The position numbers were made by a program, and so were the translations under genes. A stretch of DNA of 64,000 nt from Couchioplanes caeruleus (lineage in GTDB: Bacteria; Actinomycetota; Actinomycetes; Mycobacteriales; Micromonosporaceae), in contig NZ_CP092183.1 of assembly GCF_023499255.1 (NCBI RefSeq), positions 875,501 through 939,500 of the forward strand, given 5' to 3'. Below, one piece after another: positions 17,618-24,974 of the stretch; position 1 is the first letter of the stretch; each line of letters starts with the position of its first letter. The notes below the pieces were generated by a model. That model did no database searches and was not told the origin of the DNA. It saw only the letters and a program-made list of their open reading frames with translations.

Positions 17618-18384
17618 GCATGGTCCGGGCGAACGGGATCGTCCTGCACGTGGAGGAGGTGCCGCCGATCGGCGCCCACCGGGGCACGGTGGTGCTGATC
17701 CACGGCATGACCTCGGACAGCATGGCGAGCTGGTTCCTGACGCTGGCCCACCCGCTCGCCGAGTCCGGCATGCGGGTCCTGCTGTACGACCTGCGCGGTC
17801 ACGGCCGCAGCGCCCGGCCCGAGACCGGCTACCGGCTGGCCGACTTCGTCGACGATCTCGAGGCGCTGCTCGCGCACTGGGGCGCCGACGGCCCGGTCCA
17901 TGTGTTCGGCAATTCGTTCGGGGGCACGGTCGCGTTCGCGTACGCGGCCCGTCACCCGGCCGCGGTCGCCGGCATCGCCACGATCGAGTCGGCGCCGCCC
18001 ACCGGGGAGTGGTTCGCCCGGATGGCGCGCCGGCTCGCCCGGGCGGCCGAGACCCTCGCGGACGCCGACGCGGTGACCGCGAGCCGCCCGCTGGTGGCCC
18101 GGCGGATGCAGGCCGCGTCCGCCCTTCTCGCGCAGACCAGCATCGGCGAGGAACTGCCGGCGAGCGACCTGCCGGACCCGGCGGCGCTCGCCGCGATCGA
18201 CTGTCCCGTCCTGTGCCTGTACGGCGGCGAATCGGCGGTCAAGGAGCTCGCGACCGCCACCGAGCGGCTGCTGCCGCAGTCGAAGCACGTCGTCGTTCCC
18301 GGCCAGAAGCACACCCTGCTCATCAAGGCTCCCGACCAGGTGCGCGCCGAGGTGCTGCCCTGGCTCGCCACCCACGTGCACTAG
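17614..18384 (+). CDS. Alpha/beta hydrolase, probable chain-releasing thioesterase
   Basis: A 256-residue cytosolic alpha/beta hydrolase. VVLIHGMTSDSMASW (about residue 27) holds the oxyanion HG motif, GNSFGG holds the nucleophile Ser 101, an acid lies in CLYGGESAVKEL, and His is in PGQKHTLL near the end. No signal peptide. Start overlaps the ACP stop (ATGA), with a second in-frame ATG two codons on. Next to a synthase lacking a thioesterase domain, hydrolysis of the carrier-bound chain is the likely role, but ester formation or editing is equally compatible with the fold. Confidence 0.82.
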   Translation: MSMVRANGIVLHVEEVPPIGAHRGTVVLIHGMTSDSMASWFLTLAHPLAESGMRVLLYDLRGHGRSARPETGYRLADFVDDLEALLAHWGADGPVHVFGNSFGGTVAFAYAARHPAAVAGIATIESAPPTGEWFARMARRLARAAETLADADAVTASRPLVARRMQAASALLAQTSIGEELPASDLPDPAALAAIDCPVLCLYGGESAVKELATATERLLPQSKHVVVPGQKHTLLIKAPDQVRAEVLPWLATHVH

Positions 18385-18392
18385 GAGGTCCG

Positions 18393-19334
18393 ATGGACCG
18401 CGCCATCATCATCAGCAACGGCCGCTGTGGTTCCACCCTGCTCTCGGACCTGATCGTCGAGGAGCCGGAGACCTGCTCGGTCCAGGAGTTCTTCATGTCG
18501 GTGGCGCCGTGGAACCGGAGCACCGAGATCATCACCGGGCCGGCGTACTGGGACGTGCTCAGCGGCCCCAAGGAGGAGCTGTCGGTGCTGTTCCGCATCG
18601 GCGTGCCGCCCAAGGAGGTGCGCTACCCGGCGTCCGGCCGCTTCAACGACGACCTGGTCAACCTCCCGCGGATCCTGGCCATCACGCTGGCCAAGCTGAC
18701 CGACGACCCGGACGAGCTGTTCGACCGGCTCGCGCCGCGGGTGCGGGAGTTCCCGACGCAGAGCGTGGGCGCGCACCACCAGGCGTTCCTGGACCTGCTC
18801 ACCGAGCTGACCGGCAAGAAGCGCTGGGTCGAGCGGTCCGGCGGCTCCAGCCAGGTGACGACGTCACTGCTGGAGAACTTCCCGACCGCGAAGATCGTGT
18901 ACCTGACCCGGGACTGGGCGGCCACCGCGAAGTCGATGAGCCGGCACTCCTCGTTCCAGCTCGTGCAGCTGCGGGTCGAGGCGGTCGGACGGTACGGCGT
19001 GGACCCGCTCACCGCCGACGCGAGCGACGACATGCCGGAGGAGGTCCGCGCGTACCTGCCGGACCGGCTCACCGCCGAGTTCCTGCAGGAGCGCGGCCGC
19101 GACCCGAAACGCTTCATGGGGCTGTGCGCGTTCATGAGCAGCCAGGCCGAGCAGGCGCTGGCCGACCACCCGCCGGCCCACCTGCACACGATGGCGTACG
19201 AGGCCCTGGTCGCGGACCCGGTGGGGGAGCTGACCGCGCTCGGTGCGTTCCTCGGCTTCGCCGACCCGGCCGGCTGGGCGGTGTCGGTGGCCGACCGGGT
19301 GCGTAAACCCGAACCCGTGGCGGTGCCGGCATGA
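18393..19334 (+). CDS. Stf0-like sulfotransferase
   Basis: A 313-residue cytosolic PAPS-dependent sulfotransferase. ISNGRCGSTLLSDLI at the N-terminus is the 5'-phosphosulfate loop and IVYLTRDWAATAKSM (about residue 168) resembles the 3'-phosphate-binding region; the overall pattern is nearest to Stf0-type bacterial sulfotransferases, which act on small lipids or sugars. ATG at 18393 has a strong AGGAGG site, eight bases after the hydrolase stop, so it is cotranscribed with the lipid synthase. A sulfated lipid product is the natural inference; the acceptor cannot be read from sequence. Its stop overlaps the start of a 30-codon cassette (ATGA). Confidence 0.8.
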   Translation: MDRAIIISNGRCGSTLLSDLIVEEPETCSVQEFFMSVAPWNRSTEIITGPAYWDVLSGPKEELSVLFRIGVPPKEVRYPASGRFNDDLVNLPRILAITLAKLTDDPDELFDRLAPRVREFPTQSVGAHHQAFLDLLTELTGKKRWVERSGGSSQVTTSLLENFPTAKIVYLTRDWAATAKSMSRHSSFQLVQLRVEAVGRYGVDPLTADASDDMPEEVRAYLPDRLTAEFLQERGRDPKRFMGLCAFMSSQAEQALADHPPAHLHTMAYEALVADPVGELTALGAFLGFADPAGWAVSVADRVRKPEPVAVPA

Positions 19335-19423
19335 CCGACTGCACCGAGCATCTCCTTGCCGAACCGGGCAACGGCCTTGACGGTGAGGGCCAGGAGGGCA
19401 TGCCGACTGGAGGCGCGGCATGA
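19331..19423 (+). repeat. 93-bp ATGA-to-ATGA cassette, copy 1 (30-codon ORF MTDCTE...)
   Basis: This 93-bp segment begins on the ATGA overlapping the sulfotransferase stop and ends on the ATGA that starts the next gene, giving a 30-codon ORF coupled at both ends. A second copy of exactly the same length, with the same ends, lies at 58470-58562. Shared blocks are the first 17 bases and GAGGGCCAGGAGGGCATGCC near the 3' end. The latter falls in different reading frames in the two copies (compensating one-base shifts), so the DNA or RNA is conserved more than a peptide. Only MTDCTE is shared as protein. The function is unknown; an inserted element or a coupling leader are both possible. Confidence 0.7.
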
Positions 19424-21033
19424 GTGGATTAGCCGGGTTGGTAGCTGTCCTGTTAGCGGTGTCGCCGACCGCGGTGTCGGACCCGTCGGGTTTCGAGCTG
19501 CTGGGCAAGGCCGCGGCCGACGAGTGCTTCGCGGGCATCGGGCAGCCGTACCCGCCGGGGCCGCCGTGTGCCCAGGGCAAGCCGAAGGTGAACCAGGCGT
19601 ACGTGTGGGGCCTGACCCGGGCCGGCAAGCAGGTCTGGTTCGGCACCGGCGCCAACACCCACTGCCTGACCAGCGGCACCAGCCTCGCCACCAGCGAGCC
19701 GGTGGTCAACGACAACTACGTCTGCGAGTACGGCGAGAGCCAGGTCGCCCGCACCCACCCGGCGGTGCCCGACGCGCTCGGTGACGTGCGGGCGCCGCAG
19801 GCGTGGCTGTACGACGCCACCACCGGCAGCCTCACCAACCGGTCCGGTGACATCTCGGCCGCCTCCGACGTGGACGCCCGCCGGCTGCGCAGCACGCTGG
19901 GCCTCCGCGCGGCGGGCACGCTCAACGGTGTCGTGCTGTTCGCCGGGCCCGACCTGACCAGCACCCTCAACGTGTTCGCCTTCGACGCGGTCACGAAGCG
20001 CTACCTCGGCTCGCACACCTTCGCCCAGTACGGCAACGCCCGTACGTTCCTGGCCGCCGGCGGCTCGCTGTACCTCGGGGTGGGCATCGGCCCGGACGGC
20101 AGTCGCGGCGGCGCGGTGCTGCGCTGGCGTGGCAGCCGGATCACCCCGTTCCTGTTCGAGCGGGTCGGCACGCTGCCCGCGCAGGCCGCCGATCTCGCGT
20201 ACCAGGACGGCCGGCTGTACGCGACGACCTGGTCGACGGCCAAGCCCACCACGGACGCCCAGCTCGCCGGCGTGTGGCGCAGCCCGGCGCTGCCGCTGGA
20301 CGCCGGTGACGCCGGTGGCTGGAGCCAGGTGTGGAACGCCGGCAGGTACGAGACCGATCCGCTCATCAAGGGCACGTACGGCCTTGGCGGCGTCGCGGCG
20401 TACGGCGGCTGGGTGTACTGGGGCAGCATGCACGTGCCGCTCAAGGCCACCAAGGTGCACCAGACGACGTACCCGCAGCCCACGCCGGAGGCGCAGCGCG
20501 CCCAGGTCCGCTTCACCCAGCGCGCGACGAGCATCTGGCGCGGCCGGAACCTCGGCACCCCGCAGCAGGAGATCGAGCTGCTGTACGGCGAATCCGCCCT
20601 GCCCCGGTACACGCCCGAGACGGGCACCTGGGCGGCGGTCCCGACGGGCTGGACCGCGCGGTACGGCAAGTCCGGGTTCGGCAACACGTTCAACAACTAC
20701 ACGTGGCGGATGACCGTGGCCGGTGGCCGCCTCTACGTCGGCACGATGGACTGGAGCTACCTCGTCCAGGACCTCGCCGAGGACGCGCCCCCCACCGACC
20801 CGTCCGGCTGGGGCGCCGACCTGTGGGCGTTCCCCTCCGCGGACGCCCCCGCCCAGGCCGTCGACACCCGCGGCCTCGGCAACTACCTCAATTACGGCGT
20901 CCGCAACATGGTCGCCGACGGGAACAACCTGTACCTCGGTATGGCGAACCCGATGAACCTGCGCACCGATCCCGCCGACTCCGTCCCCGAGGGCGGCTGG
21001 GAGCTGAGAAGGCTCACGGTGCCCAACCCGTAA
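19420..21033 (+). CDS. Secreted protein of unknown function, paralogue 1
   Basis: 537 residues with a short hydrophobic N-terminal signal (SGLAGLVAVLLAVSPTAV). No recognised domain; repeated aromatic/glycine strands such as GRLYVGTMDWSYLV and NNLYLGMANPMNLR suggest a beta-propeller-like fold (inference). Four cysteines (DECF, PPC, HCL, VCEYGESQV) are shared with the paralogue at 21151. ATG at 19420 has GGAGG seven bases upstream, inside the 93-bp cassette. Codons 4 and 12 are TTA (19429, 19453), rare in this DNA and in streptomycetes a mark of bldA-dependent translation. Position next to the lipid cluster suggests a role with its product, unproven. Confidence 0.8.
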   Translation: MSGLAGLVAVLLAVSPTAVSDPSGFELLGKAAADECFAGIGQPYPPGPPCAQGKPKVNQAYVWGLTRAGKQVWFGTGANTHCLTSGTSLATSEPVVNDNYVCEYGESQVARTHPAVPDALGDVRAPQAWLYDATTGSLTNRSGDISAASDVDARRLRSTLGLRAAGTLNGVVLFAGPDLTSTLNVFAFDAVTKRYLGSHTFAQYGNARTFLAAGGSLYLGVGIGPDGSRGGAVLRWRGSRITPFLFERVGTLPAQAADLAYQDGRLYATTWSTAKPTTDAQLAGVWRSPALPLDAGDAGGWSQVWNAGRYETDPLIKGTYGLGGVAAYGGWVYWGSMHVPLKATKVHQTTYPQPTPEAQRAQVRFTQRATSIWRGRNLGTPQQEIELLYGESALPRYTPETGTWAAVPTGWTARYGKSGFGNTFNNYTWRMTVAGGRLYVGTMDWSYLVQDLAEDAPPTDPSGWGADLWAFPSADAPAQAVDTRGLGNYLNYGVRNMVADGNNLYLGMANPMNLRTDPADSVPEGGWELRRLTVPNP

Positions 21034-21045
21034 CACCACGAACGT

Positions 21046-21083
21046 GGGCGGGCGGCGCTTCCCACGACGCCGTCCGCCCGCCC
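21046..21083 (+). terminator. GC-rich hairpin after the first secreted protein
   Basis: GGGCGGGCGGCG at 21046-21057 pairs with a CGCCGTCCGCCCGCCC arm ending at 21083, separated by about 10 bases. No T-tract. It lies 13 bases past the stop codon and separates the two paralogues into different transcripts or attenuates readthrough. Confidence 0.6.
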
Positions 21084-21150
21084 CCATCCCCCCGCGCCCC
21101 CGCGAACCCTTCGCGGCGGGCGCTCGCCGCGTCTCAGGAGGACGATCAAG

Positions 21151-22875
21151 TTGATCAATATAAGAAGACTTCTCGCCATAGGATCGGTGGCCCTCATGGC
21201 CGCCGGCGCCGCGGTCTCGCCGGCGGCTGCGGCCCCGGCCCGGCCCGGGTACAAGTTCAACCTGCTCGCCAAGGCCAAGCCCGACGAATGCTTCAACGGC
21301 GTCGGCCAGCCCTACCCCGCCGGACCGCCCTGCTCCACCGGCAAACCCAAGGTCAACCAGGCCTACGTCTGGGGCCTCACCCAGGTCGACCAGACCCTCT
21401 GGTACGGCACCGGCGCCAACGTGCACTGCCTGGTCAGCGGCGCCACGCTCGACTACGTCAAGCCCACCGCCAACGACAACTGGACCTGCGAGTACGGCGA
21501 GAGCCAGGTACGCAAGAACGACGAGGCGATCCCCGACTACCTCGGCGACATGCGCGCCCCCGAGGTGTGGACGTACGACCTCACCACCCGCCGTGCCGTC
21601 AACAAGAGCGCCGAGATCCGCGCCAAGAGCCCTGACGACGCCCTCAGGCTGTCCCACACCCTCGGCCTGCGCGCCGCCGGCCACATGGGCAACGTCGTCC
21701 TGCTCGGCGGCCCCGCGCTCGAGAACACGCTCAACATGTTCGCGTTCGACGCCACGACCCAGCAGTACCTCGGCTCGATCAACTTCCCGGACTACGGCAA
21801 CATCCGGACGTTCCTCGTCGCCGACGACGCCCTCTACCTCGGCGTCGGCATCGGCCGCAACGGCTCCGCCGGCGGGGCGGTCTGGCGCTGGAACGGTGAC
21901 ACCACCCACCCGTTCGACTTCACCACCGTCGCCGCCCTGCCCGTGCAGGCCGCCGACCTCACCGTCTACGACGGCCGTATCGCCGCCACCAGCTGGCCGG
22001 CCGAGCAGCCCACCAGCCAGGCGATGCTCGCCGGCCTCTGGATCAGCCCCAAGCTCGCCGACGGCCTGCCCGGCCTCAACGACGAGGACAAGAACGGCTG
22101 GAAGCAGATCTGGAACGCCCGCCAGTACGAGCCCGACCGCGTCGTGTCCGCCACGTACGGCGGCGGCGGCATCGCCGCATTCGACGGGTACGTCTACTGG
22201 GGCACCATGCACGTGCCGATGAAGAGCAGCACCGTGCACGCCACCGTCTACCCGCCCACCACCGACCAGCAGGCCAAGGACCAGGCCGTCAAGACCCAGC
22301 GCGCGATCAGCATCTGGCGCGCCAAGGACGTGGGCCTGCCCACCCAGAAGGTCGAGCTCGTGTACGGCGAGAAGACCCTGCCCGCCTGGGACCCGGCGAC
22401 CTCCACCTGGTCGGACAAGAGCACCAACTTCACGCCCCTGTACGGCAAGTCCGGCTTCGGCTACCTCTTCAACAACTACACGTGGCGCATGACCGTGGTC
22501 GACAACAAGCTCTTCGTCGGCACCATGGACTGGAGCTACCTGGTCAAGGACCTGCTCGCCGGCGCCGCCCCGCAGGCCCCGGTCAACAAGCGGGCCAAGA
22601 AGGCGCTGGCCGACCCGGACAACTGGCACATGCCGCTGATCAGCCCGTCCCACTTCGGCGGGGACCTCTACATGTTCCCCGACTCGAACTCGCCGGCCCA
22701 GGCCGTCAACACCCGCGGCCTCGGCAACTACCTCAACTACGGGATCCGCAACATGATCCCGAACGGCAACGGCGGGCTCTACCTCGGCATGGCCAACCCG
22801 ATGAACCTGCGTACCGACAAGCGCGACGCCCGCCCCGAGGGCGGCTGGGAGCTCATCGAGATGACCAAGCGCTGA
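21151..22875 (+). CDS. Secreted protein of unknown function, paralogue 2
   Basis: 574 residues, start TTG at 21151 with AGGAGG upstream. The N-terminus has a Sec signal (INIRRLLAIGSVALMAAGA then an AAAAPA cleavage region). It aligns along its length with the protein at 19420: the shared blocks include KVNQAYVWGL, CEYGESQV, NNYTWRMTV, GTMDWSYLV, RGLGNYLNYG and MANPMNLRTD. It has an extra basic insertion (about residues 475-500, NKRAKKALADPDNWH) before the last block. The first codons include ATA and tandem AGA, rare in this genome, which may slow early translation. Function is unknown; the pair looks like an old tandem duplication. Confidence 0.82.
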   Translation: MINIRRLLAIGSVALMAAGAAVSPAAAAPARPGYKFNLLAKAKPDECFNGVGQPYPAGPPCSTGKPKVNQAYVWGLTQVDQTLWYGTGANVHCLVSGATLDYVKPTANDNWTCEYGESQVRKNDEAIPDYLGDMRAPEVWTYDLTTRRAVNKSAEIRAKSPDDALRLSHTLGLRAAGHMGNVVLLGGPALENTLNMFAFDATTQQYLGSINFPDYGNIRTFLVADDALYLGVGIGRNGSAGGAVWRWNGDTTHPFDFTTVAALPVQAADLTVYDGRIAATSWPAEQPTSQAMLAGLWISPKLADGLPGLNDEDKNGWKQIWNARQYEPDRVVSATYGGGGIAAFDGYVYWGTMHVPMKSSTVHATVYPPTTDQQAKDQAVKTQRAISIWRAKDVGLPTQKVELVYGEKTLPAWDPATSTWSDKSTNFTPLYGKSGFGYLFNNYTWRMTVVDNKLFVGTMDWSYLVKDLLAGAAPQAPVNKRAKKALADPDNWHMPLISPSHFGGDLYMFPDSNSPAQAVNTRGLGNYLNYGIRNMIPNGNGGLYLGMANPMNLRTDKRDARPEGGWELIEMTKR

Positions 22876-22889
22876 GCCGTCTCCACAGT

Positions 22890-22917
22890 GCTGGGCGGGC
22901 CGTCGGGCCCGCCCAGC
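22890..22917 (+). terminator. Perfect 12-bp hairpin terminator
   Basis: GCTGGGCGGGCC, loop GTCG, GGCCCGCCCAGC: a perfect 12-bp stem 14 bases past the stop of the second secreted paralogue. No T-tract follows, which is normal in actinomycetes. Confidence 0.75.
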
Positions 22918-22973
22918 CGCACTTCTGACCCCGCCCGTACGTTCCTCGAACATCGACGGAGAACGGTGACGAC

Positions 22974-23900
22974 ATGAAGAGACCGGCCGCCGTTTCCGTG
23001 GCGATTCTCGCCCTCGTCCTCGCCGGCTGCACCAGGCAGTCGGCGCCGCAACCGCGGGTCTCCGAACCACCCGTCGGCAAATCGAGCGGCACGATCACCG
23101 TCGACGGCCGGCAACGCACGTACCTGCTGTACCGGCCCGCCACCGCCCGCGCCGGCGCGCCCCTCGTCGTCGTCCTGCACGGCGCCGTCGGCACCGGACG
23201 CCAGGCCGAAGAGGCGTACGGCTGGGACGCCGAAGCGGACAAGGGCGGTTTCCTGGTCGCGTACCCCGACGGGGTGAACCGCACCTGGAACGTCAGCTCC
23301 GACTGCTGCGGGGTGGCAGCCCGCGACAAGGTCGACGACGTCGGCTTCATCACCCGGCTCGTCTCCACGCTCCCCGCCGACCCGAGGCGCGTCTATGCCA
23401 CCGGCATCTCCAACGGCGCGATGTTCGCCTACCGCCTCGCCTGCGACACCGACATCTTCGCCGCCATCGCCCCCGTCGCCGGCACGATGATCAACGACTG
23501 CCCCGCACCGGAACCGCTCTCGATCATCCACATCCACGGCGACAAGGACCCCACCATCCCGTACGCCGGAGGCCCCGGCCGCCGCAGCAACGACGGCAAG
23601 GGACGCCTCCCCGTGAAGATCGACGGCCCCTCGGTGCCGTCGCTCATCGACACCTGGCGCAGGACCGACAACTGCGCGCCCCCGGCGACCACCAAGGAGG
23701 GCGTGGTCACCACGTCCACGGCGACGTGCCCGGACGGCCGCGCGGTCGAACTGATCACGATCGCCGGTGCGGGCCACCAATGGCCGGGTTCCCGCCCGAC
23801 CCCGATCGCCCAGCGCATCTTCCACCTCGACCCGCCCTCCACGGCGATCGATGCGACCCCGACCATCTGGCAGTTCCTCAACGCCCACCCTCAGCATTGA
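22974..23900 (+). CDS. Lipoprotein esterase, PHB depolymerase/feruloyl esterase-like (LpqC type)
   Basis: 308 residues. The signal ends in a lipobox, VLAGC at residue 20 or so, so the protein is probably lipid-anchored outside the cell. VVVLHGAVGTG gives the oxyanion region, GISNGAM carries nucleophile Ser 146, HIHGDKDPTIPYAG gives the acid region, and GAGHQWPG the catalytic His. This is the pattern of secreted PHB depolymerase/CE1 esterases. The substrate is not determined; polyhydroxyalkanoate, feruloyl or other ester bonds are possible. Located behind a terminator, so separately expressed from the secreted paralogues. Confidence 0.82.
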   Translation: MKRPAAVSVAILALVLAGCTRQSAPQPRVSEPPVGKSSGTITVDGRQRTYLLYRPATARAGAPLVVVLHGAVGTGRQAEEAYGWDAEADKGGFLVAYPDGVNRTWNVSSDCCGVAARDKVDDVGFITRLVSTLPADPRRVYATGISNGAMFAYRLACDTDIFAAIAPVAGTMINDCPAPEPLSIIHIHGDKDPTIPYAGGPGRRSNDGKGRLPVKIDGPSVPSLIDTWRRTDNCAPPATTKEGVVTTSTATCPDGRAVELITIAGAGHQWPGSRPTPIAQRIFHLDPPSTAIDATPTIWQFLNAHPQH

Positions 23901-23927
23901 CATCAGGCTGTAGGGGCGCAGTAATGT
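23897..23927 (+). promoter_or_regulatory. Probable promoter for a leaderless transcript
   Basis: TTGACA at 23897-23902, overlapping the esterase stop codon, is followed 19 bases later by TAATGT (23922-23927). The expected transcription start is about seven bases on, which coincides with the ATG at 23935, so the mRNA would be leaderless. The 19-base spacing is a little long. Confidence 0.55.
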
Positions 23928-23934
23928 ATCTACC

Positions 23935-24765
23935 ATGATGGACGCTCGACGTGAGGAGGCCAGGCGCCTTCGGGTCGATCCAGGTCTCTCCCTGTCCCAA
24001 CTGATGAAGCACTTCGGGGTCGGCAGCGCCACGCTCACCGACTGGCTGCGGGGCATCGACCCGCCCGAGTGGACCCGCCGCCCCAATGCCAAGGACGACC
24101 AGCGGGCACGCGCCCTCGAACTGCGGGCCGAGGGCTGGTCCATCAACGACCTCGCCGCGCAGCTGGGGGTGGCGAAGTCGACGGCGTATGCCTGGGTGAA
24201 GCACATCCCGCTCGACGCCGACAGCGAGCGGGCGCGCCGCAAGCAGGAACACGCGGCGCTGATGGCGGCCGGACGCTGGAACGACAAGCGGGCGGAGCGG
24301 GACCGTCGCCGGGCCGAGGTGCACGAGGCGGCCGCCGCCGTTGTCGGTGATCTGTCGGACCGTGACTTCCTGCTGGTCGGTGCGGCGATCTACTGGTGCG
24401 AGGGCGCGAAGTCCAAGCCGTGGCGGCGACTCGATCGGCTGACATTCATCAACAGCGACCCCGGTCTCCTGTCACTATTCCTGCGGTTCCTCGCCGCCTG
24501 CGGGCGAACCAGGGACTCGGTGCACTATCGCGTGCACATCCACGAGGCGGCCGACGCGGAGGCGGCCGCCGACTGGTGGGCGCGCGAGCTGGAGCTGCCG
24601 CGCGAGTTGTTCCAGCGCCCGACGATCAAGCGTCATATCCCGGCCACCAGGCGGCTGAACACTGGCACGGACTATCGCGGCTGCCTAGCTGTCTCCGTGC
24701 CGCAGTCGCGAGAGCTCTACTGGCGGGTGGAGGGAATGATGGGCGCTTTGACGGGCCTGAGATAG
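23935..24765 (+). CDS. HTH protein with LAGLIDADG-like C-terminal domain
   Basis: 276 residues, beginning with two ATGs (23935, 23938). Two helix-turn-helix-like segments can be seen: LSQLMKHFGVGSATLTDWLR (about residues 21-40) and INDLAAQLGVAKSTAYAWVK (about 70-90). After a basic helix, LLVGAAIYWCEGAK (about 147) and FINSDPGLLSLFLRFLAACG look like a LAGLIDADG-type helix and its following strand, as in homing-endonuclease derivatives such as WhiA. The second acidic catalytic half is not obvious, so DNA binding rather than cutting is likely. It lies 48 bp upstream of tRNA-Gln, a common spot for integrated DNA. Family known widely in actinobacteria but not functionally assigned, to my knowledge. 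Confidence 0.6.
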   Translation: MMDARREEARRLRVDPGLSLSQLMKHFGVGSATLTDWLRGIDPPEWTRRPNAKDDQRARALELRAEGWSINDLAAQLGVAKSTAYAWVKHIPLDADSERARRKQEHAALMAAGRWNDKRAERDRRRAEVHEAAAAVVGDLSDRDFLLVGAAIYWCEGAKSKPWRRLDRLTFINSDPGLLSLFLRFLAACGRTRDSVHYRVHIHEAADAEAAADWWARELELPRELFQRPTIKRHIPATRRLNTGTDYRGCLAVSVPQSRELYWRVEGMMGALTGLR

Positions 24766-24813
24766 TAGTCTCGGCGGTCGGTCGACCAGGCGTCAGCGTG
24801 GCGATCGAACCGA

Positions 24814-24885
24814 TCGGCTGTGGTGTAATTGGCAACACAGAGGGTTTTGGTCCCTCTATTTCAGGTTCGAGTCCTGACAGCCGAG
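24814..24885 (+). tRNA. tRNA-Gln (anticodon TTG)
   Basis: A 72-base cloverleaf. The acceptor stem TCGGCTG pairs with CAGCCGA and the discriminator is G. The D-arm GTGTAATTGGCAACAC is the standard bacterial tRNA-Gln form, the anticodon arm is GAGGG-TTTTGGT-CCCTC with TTG at positions 34-36, and the T-arm is CAGGTTCGAGTCCTG. CCA is not encoded. The gene lies just upstream of glmU, as in other actinobacteria. Confidence 0.96.
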
Positions 24886-24974
24886 CAATCCTGTGGTTCG
24901 GCCCCTGCCGGGGCCGTGCGGTTGAAGTGCCGCCGCGTTTCCGCACTGCCACACTGCGAACAATGGAGTCCCGC

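Noticed and set aside
19453..23070. 1205-codon minus-strand frame opposite the secreted paralogues
   Set aside because: Antisense shadow; plus-strand genes have signal peptides, ribosome-binding sites and terminators.
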